Source of the DNA: Acanthaster planci
Taxonomy: Eukaryota > Echinodermata > Asteroidea > Valvatida > Acanthasteridae
DNA length: 60,000 nucleotides
Assembly: GCF_001949145.1 (NCBI RefSeq)
Contig: NW_019091362.1
Span: 3,336,430 to 3,396,429, forward strand
Direction of reading: 5' to 3'
The notes under the pieces were generated by a model, which saw only the letters and a list, made by a program, of their open reading frames with translations, made no database searches and had not been told where the DNA came from. Made by a program: the position numbers and the translations under genes. This document shows, one piece after another, positions 34,077 through 44,961 of the stretch; positions within the stretch are counted from its first letter, which is position 1, and each line of letters starts with the position of its first letter.

Positions 34077-34756
34077 ATTATTTCGCAGGTCAATACAATA
34101 AAATGACAAAAAACAAAGAAAAGCGCCCGCCGGATTGCTAATACTAGTAATAGGTTAACCTTATTACTATCTGGTAGCAACAGTAGCCACTGTGCACCGT
34201 CGGTTGTTCCGTGTGGGCACTACACAGTACAGGTAAATGTACATGACACAAGGTGCACGCGCATGATTTGGTTTTTTACAATCTGTCTCTTATCTGTCGC
34301 CAGTAAGAGACAGGTCGTAAAAGCGAGCCACTACAGCCCTATTTGTGGGGCTACAACACCCTATCAATACGGTGGATTTCGACTCCCTGCTTATGTTTAC
34401 GCGAAATGATTTGAGCACTGTTTTGTACTGGTCGTCACACCCTACTTGTTTACAGGCAAAGTCCTCTCAGTAGGTCGGTAAAAAAGGCTTCTTTTAAGTT
34501 CGAGGTTGGGAGCCCAAGTGTTTGTTTTCTGTTTAATCTGAAGATCTACATGTGAGGGGCTTTTTGTAAGTTTAGCCCTACTATTGCGAAATAAGCGGAG
34601 AACATTCTGGGAGAGGGAATTCCCCAACCTTTCATGGTACTATTATGACCTCAGTAGCTCCATCCAATCAAACTTGTACACGTACACTTGTGTACTTTGT
34701 TGTAGAGTTCAAAGTTAAAAAAATATCCACCCAAAGGGTAGGCCCCCTATGCCCTG

Positions 34757-34787
34757 TATAAGATTTGGCCTGCTTTGATTTTCAGAG
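34757..34787 (+). promoter_or_regulatory. Candidate TATA/initiator promoter of the TNFR-like gene
   Basis: TATAAGA at 34757-34763 lies 27 bases ahead of an initiator-like TTCAGA (A at 34784). The short untranslated exon begins there and ends at a consensus donor at 34814/34815. The TTCAG could instead be a splice acceptor for an unseen upstream exon. Confidence 0.45.
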
Positions 34788-34814
34788 GAGAGAAGCCGAA
34801 ACAGGAAATCAGAA
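34784..34814 (+). other. TNFR-like gene exon 1 (5' UTR, ends with the A of the start codon)
   Basis: It ends CAGAA|GTGAGT. Joined to the acceptor at 35058 (CGCAG|TGAAACTGG), it makes ATG AAA CTG, so the initiator codon is split after its first base. The 5' edge is inferred from the TATA/initiator spacing. Confidence 0.55.
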
Positions 34815-37800
34815 GTGAGTTTAAGTCAAATGTGCCAGAGCAAGCAAATTCTGGATAAGAGTGATGGTCATTCAAAGGCCTAGGGCCTACCCCTTTTTTT
34901 GGTTAGGATTGGAGTGTGACCTTAAAATTTTAAACTGTCAGTAAAGATTTTTGAACCGACCCATCACATTTTCAGTGGAAATCTCTCCTTGATCGTCAAG
35001 TTAGGCCAGGCCCCCTACATGTACTGTTTAATTGAAGTTTTTGTTTACAAACCGCAGTGAAACTGGAGTTGGTGACGTACGTGTTGTTGTGTTTGGCGAG
35101 CACTGGCGATTGTCTCGATACACCAATCAAACCAATCAGAGAGCCACTCGGAGACCCACCTGAAAGTGAAGTAGTTTACAGCAGTGAAACCCCTGCAGAC
35201 CTAGGTAATTTGTTTTTATTTTAACCTCAAATTGACATTGAAAAACAGCTTTAAAATGTGTTTCCATTGTTCATAAATCAGAATGATAACCACATGATAC
35301 TGTGTCAAAAATATAGTGCGACTTTTCCACCATAATACATGCAGGCCTACTTGTATTTCACTTTGTGCATGGTGTCTTAACCGAATTGAGCAGTGCATGC
35401 CAAATTCATAGCTGATTTTATTTATATTCCACCATACATGTATAGATAAAATTTTGTGTATAATGGTCCTGTGAACTACCTAGGCCTATGGTATGGTCTT
35501 CTGTAGACAAAAGTTGCATCGTGTCATGCCGTAGCGTCCTTTCTTATTACTGTTATGCTGTGTTTAATGCATTGCATTGTGCCGTCGTGGTGTCACGTCA
35601 TGCTATTGCATCGTACCGTCGTGTCGTGCCATCGCATCGTACCGTCTCGTTATGCCATCACATCGTGCCCTTTGGCCGTTGCGTCGTGCCGTCACATCGT
35701 GCAGTCGCATCATGCTCTCACTGTTGCCTCATCACTGGTGGAAATAGGGGCGCCCTTAGAGACGGAGCTACAATGTAACTTCCATACCAATACATACCAC
35801 CAGCCCAATGCACGCACAGTATTTTTTCCAGGACTTGTGACATATATGCCCTCTACCGGCCTTGATAATCACCAGCCATTTTAGAAACAGTAAGGCACAA
35901 TGGCATGATACAACGGACGACAATACAACGCAACAGCACGACATGCAGGATGCAACAGCATGACAGCAGGACGTAACAGCCTAAACTGTGATGTATAAAA
36001 GCCGTACAGTGACAGGCAACGTGATGGCCCGACACAACACTACGACGACAAAACATGACGGCACGATACAACAGCAAGACACACCAGCATGATGTGACGC
36101 CATCAAGAAAAAAATGACGCAACAGCATGATACAACATGACAACGGCATCACATTAAACACAGCATAAACGTAAAGAGAAAGGAGGCGACGCCACAATGC
36201 AATGGAGGCATTGCAGCTTCCTGTCGTGGCATCTGGGCAACGGCAACACGACATGTTTTTGTTGGCTATAGAACACCATACTATGGTGTGTACTTTGTAA
36301 CGTACCAGTTGTTGCTGGTGTGAAGTTAGTTACGTATTCCTCATTTGACATTTAATGTTGAACAGAAGAAATAAGTTTAGACCCAGGGCATGGGCTTTAT
36401 ATTTATTATTTCGATTGAACAAAATAGTTTCGAGGAAAACAGGAGATTGTGACCCGTCACAACAAAATGAGAGTGAAGTGGCATCCCGCTTTTTCATATT
36501 TTGAGGGTTCAAAAACTAATTGAAGTGGATGTCAATTTTGGGGCTTTGTTATATGGAAAGAGTAACCCATTTCCTATTTACTTTCAAATATTTTGCATGA
36601 TCATATATTTAAAAATGTAATTTTCTCAGCAATTTTGACAATAGCATTTTTTATGCCTGGTCTGAAATGTTGAAACAATATTGGGAACAAAGACACAAAG
36701 CTACCAGAAAAATGTCACATTGTCACCTTATACTTTTACCCGGAGTGTTCCATGTACATACCACTGGGAAGTTCTTTTTCTGCCAAATTCAAAAATACCA
36801 ATATCTGAATTTTTGAAAATTCAGACTTACACATAGAATGTATATAACTGACTGTTTTTCCTGCAAATAATTATATTGCCACAAAAAAAATTCACCTAAA
36901 TTTCCGGGCTTGCTTGTTTGACCCCAAAAAGCCATGCCTCTGTGGGAAAGGGTCGTGTGTGTATACATCATTATGAAATGGCTGTACAATGTGAATGGAT
37001 ATGCATGCTTGGTTTGGCAGTTTGGTGGTTTTTATTTTCCTTTTGCACTCCATCATTTCTAGGGGTGTGTATCCTGAATGTCAATTGTCAAACGGTTACT
37101 TATCCATGTCAAACATCGAACTTCACATTGGTTCGATTGTTTTGTCATGTGAATGGACTTTACGCCTACTATGAGGAATTATTACGAAGTTGTGTGAAGT
37201 AACATGTAGATACCGTTTTTTGTGTATTTAACAAACCATAGGCCTGTCTGATTTCTCTCTGTACATGAGAGTAATTTGGTAAGGTTTCAGTTTGTTGGTT
37301 AGGTTTAAGTTTAGGTTGAGTATATAAAAGTTGAAACTGAAGTTGTGAATTTAGAATGTCTGTTTACTGAGCTGATCATCTTTGGAAGGAAATTTATCCC
37401 AAATATGCCTTTTATTTTGATAAATTTTATTTGATATGTTTTATTTGATATGTGTTACGATTGCTCTGATTTTTTTACTAGAGGTATTTATGGAAGTTTG
37501 TTAGCTACATGTACTTGGCAACGTCACAGAGAAGAATATAATGGTGTTTGTCTGGTAAAAAAGAGTGATGTACCGGCAGCTGTTTTTGATTTTATTCTTC
37601 TGAAACGTGTGGAGAAAAAGTTTATGTGAAGGCGTGGCAGCTGGAAGGCAAAGTCATGCCCAAATCAAACAACTATAGACGCTCACACCTCTTGACTTTA
37701 ACCAAAGCCTTTAAATTGTGATCAATATCACAGTATTCTCCTCTTGGTCAGTAGTGTCTCATGCAAGGATTTTTCTGTCGATGAGAAAACAAATCATCCG

Positions 37801-40800
37801 AAAAACAAACTTCGAGACAGACTTTTCTCAAATTAAAGGACAAATTTCGAAATAATTTACATTGTTAACGGTTACTTTTTTGATTGAGCTTAATTTAAGC
37901 CACCCCTCAGCGTTTTACCTTGACATGCGTGTGTCAGAAAGCTTAAAAGCAAACCATCCTCCCCCAAAAAAGTGAATTAATAAATTGAAAAATAAAGGAA
38001 AGAAACCAATCAAAATCAACACTGTTTTTGATGATTTTCCTTCATCGTCGGGCAGTGGCGTATTTGGGGGGAGAGTTGCCCCCCTCCCCGACAAATTATT
38101 AGTTTTTAATTTATTTTAACAAAGCATACTCCATAAGTAAGAAGGAAAGTAATCAGTATGTCAAATATTATCCCCAAACCCCTTAGAATACCATATCAGC
38201 TGAGTAAGTCTTTTGATCCCCCTGAACATCATGTTGAATGAGACTGAAGCTACAGTCGCTTTCGAATTTGGTCCACCCCTCCCCACGCAGCTAGATACGC
38301 CGTTTTTCAGGGGACATGCAATATGTTAGAACTGACACTGATTGGCTGCAAGAATCAATGAAAAACTGCCCAAAATACAAAACTTGAAGCATACAAATAC
38401 CAGAAACAAATGAATATATAGAAGGAATAAAGGAATGCATTTGAAAGGAAAGCAGGGAGAACATTCTATGGTGATTATATTTTTGCTCTAGGCCATTTAG
38501 TGGCATACGGGTTGGGCAGAGGGCACGTTCCTTCGACCGCCCACCCTTGGAAATGCCAATTTTATTGTGATCTATCTATTAGGACTTGGAAGCGCCTACA
38601 CAATGGGAATGATATCAGCACCTTCCCTTAAGAGGAGTTAATCTTTCATCAATGAAAAATGGAAATCTTTTCAGACTTATTCTACCCATCCCCGAATAAA
38701 ATCTGTGTACTCCGCCTCTTTTTACTTAATTGTCAAGTTTGGTAGTTAAAACGTCCACTGTTGAAAATTTTATACCAACTCACTGTTAGGAACATAGGTG
38801 AAAGGATCATATTTTCACTGCCTTTGGAATCCTTTATGATCATAGATGCACTGAACCTTAAGTGTCAGGAGTATCACAAATCACCTGACTACATTTGGGA
38901 GCCTGTGCAGGAGGTATGCATCTCATGTCGCCTTTGCCAAGACTCAAAGGATGTGCACTGTCAATCATGCAAGAGTGAGTAGTCTCAAAGTAGCAGAAAC
39001 AACGCTTATAAACCTAGTAAATTATAAAGTTGAATCTGTATATCACGGGACCTGTGATACAGCGCTGAAAACCCATTTTTCCTGCTGTGATGAGATATAA
39101 TCTGGCAATTTATGGAACTACATATACTTTAAAGCAGTCTCACATGTATATGATCAAACCTTGGAAAAAGAACCTGTTTACTACACTTTTGACTGAAAAT
39201 ACTTTGTCATTGAGGATGCCTTCTTTCAACCTTTAGGCCCACTCTTTTGGCGCCCCGACGTTGAAGCCTCTCCAAGCAAGATTCTCTCGGTGAAACAAAA
39301 CCATATTTACAACCTGTTCACAGACTTATCCATCTGTATTTCAGAGGCCACAACCACCCAGGTTGGTGAGGTTACAAAGCCTCTGTCATCCTTGGACCTG
39401 ATTGCAAGCCCGAACGAGACTCAGAAAAATGTCCCTTCTACTGCCCTTCCTGGACACGATGTGCCAAAGCTAACAGAGAACACCAAACTTGGTATGCATG
39501 TAAAACCAGTCACATTTCAAAACAGTAGGCTATGTACGGGAATGAATATTCAACCATGATTTGCAAAGCCATACCCTAACCTCTCTCTGAGGACACTGTA
39601 CTATCCTCAAAATGTTCTGGTTAATAAAAACTGCAAATGGCAGGGTTGTTTCGAAATTTACAAAATCTAAGTCAAGCTCCATAAACAGAGATGGAGGGTT
39701 TTGATTTCAGAGTTTTGTTTGATCTCTTTCAAATTTGCCCTTGACCATGATGTTTAAGGGCAGGACCATAAACTGATTACACTGCTTTAGTAGTTTAAAA
39801 ACACAATATTTTTTGTTTTCATTCTGTCTGCGACCAGGGGCTGTTGCCATTGCAGCAATAGTCTTGGGATGTGTTTCTAGTGTGTCCATACTGGTCGCAG
39901 TAACCCTCATGGGGATTCGCTTCTTCTGGAAGAGAAACCGGCAAGGTATATTTTTTATTAGAAAACAGCAATACAGACAGACCAAGAATTCGATCTCATT
40001 GTCACAACTTGTATAAATTCCCATTGGAAACAGATGAGTGGATGAGATGTTATAACAAAATGCCATTTAAACTGAACAACTGAGTTCAAAATATCAATTA
40101 AGGGGAAAGTGTTGTCGATGCCTCCTGCAAGACTTGTGACAGGGCCACTATACATGTTTATTGTGGACCAAAATTTTTCTACAGATCTTAAAGGCAGTGT
40201 ATAGGATTTGCAAGATCTCAAAAATGCCAGTGTCGAATTATCTTGAAAAACATGTATCATACTGTAAAGTAAGTACATAACAGTGTCAGATAATCTGTAA
40301 AATCTTATCGCCGGGAATGCCATCTTTTTTGAGAAAAGAGAAATTTTATGTTTTTTCCAAAGATCGTCCGGACGACAATCTTTGGAAAACACAATTCGTT
40401 CAAATACTGCAAGCATTAATAGGCGCAACGAAAATGTGTGTGATACATTGAACTGTTGGAAGTCTATATGAACGGGTAATTTACAAACTGCCAACATGCC
40501 TTTGATAAGCCTAAGATTACTATTAAATAAATAAGTAGATACATAACCATAACCAACAGTATAAATGAGAATTTGGACTGGTTTAAAATCATACTTTCTT
40601 TATGAAACTTTGGAAGTTTACCCCACGTGAATATATCATCTTGCTATCACCCCCTTAAGATGATAGAATGGTCCAATAGCCGTGCCTTCTGTACCAAAGC
40701 CTGGTTTTCTTAAACAAAATCTCCAAATCTCATACGTTCACATACCCCTGCCCAGCCTACATACATGTGTGCAAATTTCCCATGTGCCTATTACAATTGC

Positions 40801-43800
40801 TAAGAAGACTTGATTATGCATACTGCTCCTTGACCCTCCACAATGCATCGCAGTCTCATCACCACGTTCATTCTTCTTTTCTCAGCGCCTATCAATTACC
40901 GACATGTCTTTACAGCATTTTCACAGTTTCGAGTTCCGTAACAGCAGCGATGGCACCGACCCGGATCCCCTCCCTGCCGTCCCTCCTCCATCACAAGGGG
41001 CATTCTCGGAGGCTGAAGTGGTCCATGTTGTCCAGCCAGACCTGTTCCCCAGTAGGACCTGGCTCCAGATCATGTCCTGGATCGCAGTGACTCTGTCTGT
41101 TCGGTACATGGTTCGGCTCTCCCCTCCACGGGCCCTCAACTGCTCTCTTCCGAGGATGACAACATTAACTATATTGCTGGCCTGACTCAACCCGAGGGCT
41201 GCCTTCGCACTCTTGAGTGCGACATGATCCACGTTTACGGGCTCCAGTCTGTGGAGCCCCTAAAGGGGCGCATGAGATAATATGCCATGTGCACGAGATA
41301 ATATGTCATGTGCACGAGAAAATCATGCGTGCGAAAAAAAAACTTTTTGGATTTCCCTTTAGGGGCTCTGTACCCATCGTCAGACCCTACGCCTGCAACG
41401 ACACACTCCATTCAAGCGTCACCCTTCAAGCCTCAAATCGGCTGAGCCCATCTTCCCAGAGATCCTTGGATCACTCCTGCGTGGAGATGATGAACGTTCT
41501 TGCGAAGGCTAAGCGCTGGTGCGCAACTCCTCCCAAGCTATGTCTTACTACCGCTTTCCCTGGGAGGACGTCTCTTGCTTCCTGTCAACCAAGATATCCC
41601 TGATGCTGCCAGAGTCAAGATTTCGTCTGATTCCGGCAAATGCAACTGGGATAGGGACAAGGCCAACTTCAACTCAGTTCTTCGACTCCAGCCACGTCTT
41701 GCCAGCCACAGGTTCACACACCGTGCCCCCAGTCCCTTCGGTGGGCGGCGCTGGTGACTACTCCCCTTTGCCTTCAGCGGCTATCGGTCCCGAACCCGTC
41801 AGCAGCCGTCTGGGCAATTTCATTGGGTTCTTGTGGGAAATCACCACTGACAGCTGGGTCCTCGCCACCATTGCCCATGGCTACACCCTCGAATTCTTGA
41901 GCTCCCCGCTGTCCGAGATGGTTTGCCTTTCTACTCCCCCTCCATGTGACAAGTCCAAGCGCCTGGCTCTGGAGGAGGAGATTTCAGCATTGCTATGCAA
42001 GCGAGCCTCCACGCTGGTGCACCCAAGTCAGTTATCCACCGGCTTCCTCGCATCATTTTTCCTGACACCCAAGACAGAACCGGGAAAGTGGTGACCGATA
42101 ATCAACTTGAAATTGCTCAACAGATTCATCAAGCCAAAATGGTTTTGGATGGAGACCCTGAACATAGTCTTGCGCTCCCTACCAGTCCCGTGATGGCCCG
42201 CCTCCATAGATCTGCGGGATGCATATCTTCATATCCCGTACACAAGGAGGACCGCAAGTTCCATCACTTCGAACACTGCAGCCAAACCTACCAGTTTCAA
42301 GCTCTTCCGTTCGGCCTCTCCACTTCACCAAGGGTCTTCACCCAGGTTGCCAAGACACTCACCGCCCATCTACAACAGCGCAACGTTCTCATCTTTCAAT
42401 ATCTAGACAACTGGTTAATCATCGGCTGTTCCCAAGGCCAGCACTTCTCTCACCCTCGACGTCAGGATGCACGTGGGGTTTCTCATCAACTGCGACAAGT
42501 CGGCCCTCAACTCATTACAGAGGCCACCTACCTCGGTGCGATCCTCAACCTCTGCAAAGGCATTGTGGGTCCGACGCCAGAGCGCATCCTCAACTTGTGT
42601 CAGTGCGTCCTCCAGTTTCTGTCGTCAGAGGCTCCTCCGGCGTTAGCCTGGCTTTGTCTCCTCGACTTAATGGCCAGCCTGGTCGACCTTGTCCCATGGT
42701 GTCAAATGCGGCACCATCCCATGCAAGAGCGACCCGATTACTACCCCGGTCCCTCTTCCATGGGATATTTGCAGTCACCTTCGATGGTGGATCGTCACTG
42801 AGCACCTGTCGGTCAGCCTTCCTTTTGTACCTCCAGATCAATACGTGACTGTGATGACGCATGCATTGCTATTCGGATGGGGAGCCTCCTTTTCTCCACT
42901 CCACGCCTCCGAGGTCTGGGACACCACCTCCCTAGGTAAGCACATCAACATGTTGGAACTCTAAGTGGTGTTCAATGCTCTTTGTTACTTCCGACAGCAT
43001 TTAGTTGGCCGTTCCGTTTGAATCTAGAGCGACAACTCCACAGCAGTGGTGTACATCAACCACCAGGGCAGCACTTGCTCTCCTCAACTCTGTATCCTTA
43101 CATGGCAGCTATTCATGTGGGCAAGCAATCAAGGGATCACCCTCCAGGCTGTCCACATAGCGGGAAACAGCATAGCAGACGCACTCTCTCGGGGCGCTAT
43201 CCATCCGACAGAGTGGACTCTTCATCCAAATTTGGTCAGCCAGATTTTTGCGGAGATCGAGCGTCCTCATATCGACCTCTTTGCATCTGCCGACAATACC
43301 CATCTTCCGACATTCTGCTCAAGGTTCCCTCAACCTTGGGCATGGGCGACGGACACCCTACAGGTCGACTTGTAGGGCCTTCTGGTGTATGCCTTTCCTC
43401 CAACCTCCCTCATCCCGCAGGTCCTGTCCAAGATAGCACACAAGCCATGTTGGATCGATCCTCCTCATCGCTCCATTCTGGCCTAGCCAACTTTGTTTTC
43501 CAAGACTGACAAGACTCCTGGTATGACAGCCGCTGGTCCTTACAGTCAGGGATCCGCTGCTCAGCACCAGAGGATCATCACTTGATGTGCTGGACGTTGT
43601 CCAATAATCCTTCAGGGTGTTGTGCCTCTCTGCAGATGCTGCATCCGTGGCGGCCCGGCTGTCCACTCGCAAAATTTACAACAGCCAACTACAACATTTA
43701 CTAGATGGTGCGACAACCACGATGTTTCTGTAAGCGAAGATCCTGTAAGTTCCGTCGCAGTGCATTGTTGAGGGTCAAGGGGCAGTATGTATAATCAAGT

Positions 43801-44961
43801 CCTCTCAGCGAATTGAAATAGGCACATGGGAAATTTGCATATGTAGGCTGGCAGGGGTAAGTATCACTAGGAGACCCGACCCACTCCACATGGGGGGAGA
43901 ATTTCGAGACATTTAGCTTTCTGTATTTTTCAATAACAGTAACTCTCATGCCCAAAATGCAAGAATAGTTACCATATTTGTTTGTTTATAAAGTGTTATT
44001 GATTGGTACTGACGGTGTGTGGACGGTTTTGACTGTCAAAGGTACGTGTGGAGAGTGAACAATGACTGTGGTTGATCGTACACATGTACGTGCATGTGCA
44101 CATCGGGCAGTGATTGTGGTGACTGCATTGGCTTCACTCATTGCCAATGAAACGTTGTTTATTCGACAAATTCTCAGCGTTGCATTGTTAAAGAGGTAAT
44201 ACAAACTTCAAGGTAACCTGTAAATTTACCAACCACTAGTACTACGCGAAGGCGTGGAAAAATGCATTTTGAGGGCCATGATCGGTCTGCAGATCAACCT
44301 CGCCTGTGAATTGTACAGGTACTCAGGAGATTCCTGTGGCACACGGATTTTTTGTGAGACAAGTTACACAAGGTGGGCTTTGAGGGTTAAAAATAAACTG
44401 CATGTCTCTCGATTTTTGCAAAGCAGTAATCTCAAAAAGTGGAACAAGTTCGTGGAATGATCACAAACCACCAAATCGGTCAATTCTGACATTGTAGTAA
44501 TTAATAGTAAATGCAAATCCTATACACTACCTATAAGTCCCAAGACGAATTGAGCAGAGACTAAATACACCGCATTAAACAGGACTTAGAGACTGTACAG
44601 CCAAGGCCTACTTGTGACATTTTAGTCTCTTGTTCAATTACCTTTTGATATTCAAAAAAGCAGACAGTTAGGGATTTCACCTGAAATTCATTTTCAGCAA
44701 ATGATAAGGCACCAACTGACGGTACTCCTCGCACAGACGGAGAAAGGAATGAAGGAGAGGAGAGATGCCCACTGAGAGCACACATCCCTCAGCAGGACCA
44801 CGAACCGGTCCCGTCACATCATCCGCAAGATCCCAACATCATAACGGTCACTCCTGCCGATGCAGGTGTGGCCATGGATGAGATGGTGTAGGTGTAAGAA
44901 GAGCTGCATGGGACCCTGAAGCAATCATACCGTGACGAACAAAAAAGGAATACAGAATAAA
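34784..44961 (+). CDS. Fn14/BCMA-like TNF receptor superfamily member (six exons)
   Basis: Predicted single-pass receptor of about 277 residues (241 with the shorter exon 4), at the cell surface. Exons: 34784-34814 (untranslated plus the A of ATG), 35058-35204, 38846-38974, 39237 or 39345 to 39491, 39838-39945, 44698-44891. Every coding junction after the split start is phase 1. Layout: signal peptide 1-17; one cysteine-rich domain with Cys 56, 74, 77, 80, 88 and 91; Ser/Thr/Pro-rich stalk; membrane span about 179-204 followed by RFFWKRNR; 64-residue tail with HIPQQDHEPV. The C-x2-C-x2-C-x7-C-x2-C spacing is close to Fn14 (C-x2-C-x2-C-x8-C-x2-C), and CISC also occurs in TACI. Family knowledge: such receptors bind TNF ligands and signal through TRAFs. 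I infer the splicing from sites and phases only. Confidence 0.72.
35058..35204 (+). CDS. TNFR-like gene exon 2 (signal peptide and N-terminus)
   Basis: It starts with the TG of the split ATG and gives MKLELVTYVLLCLASTG, a short charged start, hydrophobic core and small residues near a plausible cleavage site. An acidic/proline-rich segment to about residue 49 follows. It ends in phase 1 at CTA G|GTAATT. No unsplit ATG is available in this frame, and a TGA lies upstream. Confidence 0.6.
35491..36281. mobile_element. Foldback element copy 1 (long low-complexity inverted arms)
   Basis: 791 bp in intron 2 of the TNFR-like gene. The left arm is built of GTCGTGCCRTC-like words. The right arm holds the reverse complement (CAACRGCAYGAC-like words). 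A unique core lies at about 35741-35890. Outer ends are GTATGGTCTTC and GAACACCATAC, possibly with TATG duplicated. It matches the element at 49301-50098 in length, ends and core. It encodes no recognisable protein. Confidence 0.85.
36282..38845 (+). other. Rest of intron 2 of the TNFR-like gene
   Basis: About 2.6 kb, AT-rich. The frames here (for example near 36918-37202) lack splice context or family motifs. Nothing else was recognised. Confidence 0.5.
38846..38974 (+). CDS. TNFR-like gene exon 3 (cysteine-rich domain)
   Basis: Residues about 50-92. Six cysteines in 36 residues: C56, C74, C77, C80, C88, C91, with YIWEPVQEVCISCRLC at the centre. The acceptor ATCATAG is preceded by a pyrimidine-rich stretch; the donor is A|GTGAGT. 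An alternative phase-1 acceptor at about 38800 would add a hydrophobic stretch but looks weaker. Confidence 0.72.
39237..39491 (+). CDS. TNFR-like gene exon 4 (stalk)
   Basis: Thr/Ser/Pro-rich juxtamembrane stalk with the N-glycosylation sequon NET near residue 152, ending CTT G|GTATGC. Two good acceptors keep the same frame: 39237 (CCTTTAG) and 39345 (TATTTCAG). The longer form adds 36 residues including one odd cysteine, which makes 39345 the likelier main site. Confidence 0.65.
39838..39945 (+). CDS. TNFR-like gene exon 5 (transmembrane)
   Basis: Phase 1 on both sides. It encodes a 26-residue hydrophobic span (AVAIAAIVLGCVSSVSILVA and onward) followed by the basic stop-transfer RFFWKRNR. 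It ends CAA G|GTATAT. This fits a type I orientation with exon 2's signal peptide. Confidence 0.78.
40353..40393. repeat. Palindrome
   Basis: CCAAAGAT and ATCTTTGG flank the self-complementary core CGTCCGGACG; the arms total about 18 bp. It is probably part of the surrounding non-autonomous element. Confidence 0.6.
40904..41500 (+). pseudogene. DIRS 5' (gag-like) remnant
   Basis: Broken open frames (40904-41182 and 41217-41603) between the left terminal repeat and the reverse transcriptase. The position fits gag, but no domain was recognised. It includes a short duplicated ATGTGCACGAGATAATATG-like stretch near 41285-41325. Confidence 0.4.
41519..43375 (+). pseudogene. DIRS reverse transcriptase/RNase H remnant
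   Basis: Homology runs through at least three frames. 41519-42094 has the N-terminal WEITTDSWVLATI and LEEEISALL. 41995-42801 has ALPFGLSTSPRVFTQVAKTL and the catalytic-box variant QYLDNWLI (YLDDW in active copies). 42689-42964 has ALLFGWGASFSP and HINMLEL. 43046-43375 has VYINHQGSTCS, HIAGNSIADALSRG and HIDLFASADN (RNase H and flank). The Asp-to-Asn change in the YLDD box plus frameshifts and an internal stop make it inactive. Confidence 0.85.
44698..44891 (+). CDS. TNFR-like gene exon 6 (cytoplasmic tail, stop)
   Basis: Acceptor TTTTCAG at 44697. Phase 1 entry gives 63 residues, then TAG at 44889-44891. The tail is hydrophilic and Pro/Asp/Glu-rich. IPQQDHEPV resembles the TRAF-binding pattern (P/S/A/T)-x-(Q/E)-E with Asp in the last position. 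No death domain is present. Confidence 0.68.
44956..44961 (+). terminator. Polyadenylation signal AATAAA of the TNFR-like gene
   Basis: AATAAA 64 bases after the stop codon, a normal place for the cleavage/polyadenylation hexamer. Confidence 0.6.

Larger units (their letters stand above)
40743..43860 (+). mobile_element. Degenerate DIRS-type retrotransposon
   Basis: About 3.1 kb inside intron 5 of the TNFR-like gene, same orientation. Imperfect inverted terminal repeats of about 105-110 bp lie at 40743-40853 and 43755-43860 (shared ATTTCCCATGTGCCTATT and CTTGACCCTC). Inverted terminal repeats with a DIRS-like reverse transcriptase and RNase H define the group. The tyrosine recombinase, normally downstream, is not recognisable: only about 380 bp separate the RNase H end from the right repeat. 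Length and breaks indicate a dead copy. Confidence 0.85.
40187..44537. repeat. 26-bp inverted repeats flanking the DIRS insertion
   Basis: 40187-40212 and 44512-44537 are inverted copies with two mismatches, sharing AGTGTATAGGATTTGCA. They are 4.3 kb apart, with the DIRS element inside. Either one transposon (about 1.2 kb without the DIRS) was split by it, or two separate elements are present. Confidence 0.5.

Noticed and set aside
35488-36254. Frames with VVPSHRTV-like repeats on both strands
   Set aside because: They arise from the degenerate inverted arms of the foldback element, with the same pattern at 49306-49751.
36918-37202. 94-residue frame in the receptor intron with several cysteines
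   Set aside because: Cysteines have no TNFR spacing, and splicing exon 2 to exon 3 already works in phase.
41217-41603. Host gene exon in the receptor's last intron
   Set aside because: It lies between the inverted terminal repeats of the DIRS element and runs into its reverse transcriptase; it belongs to the element.
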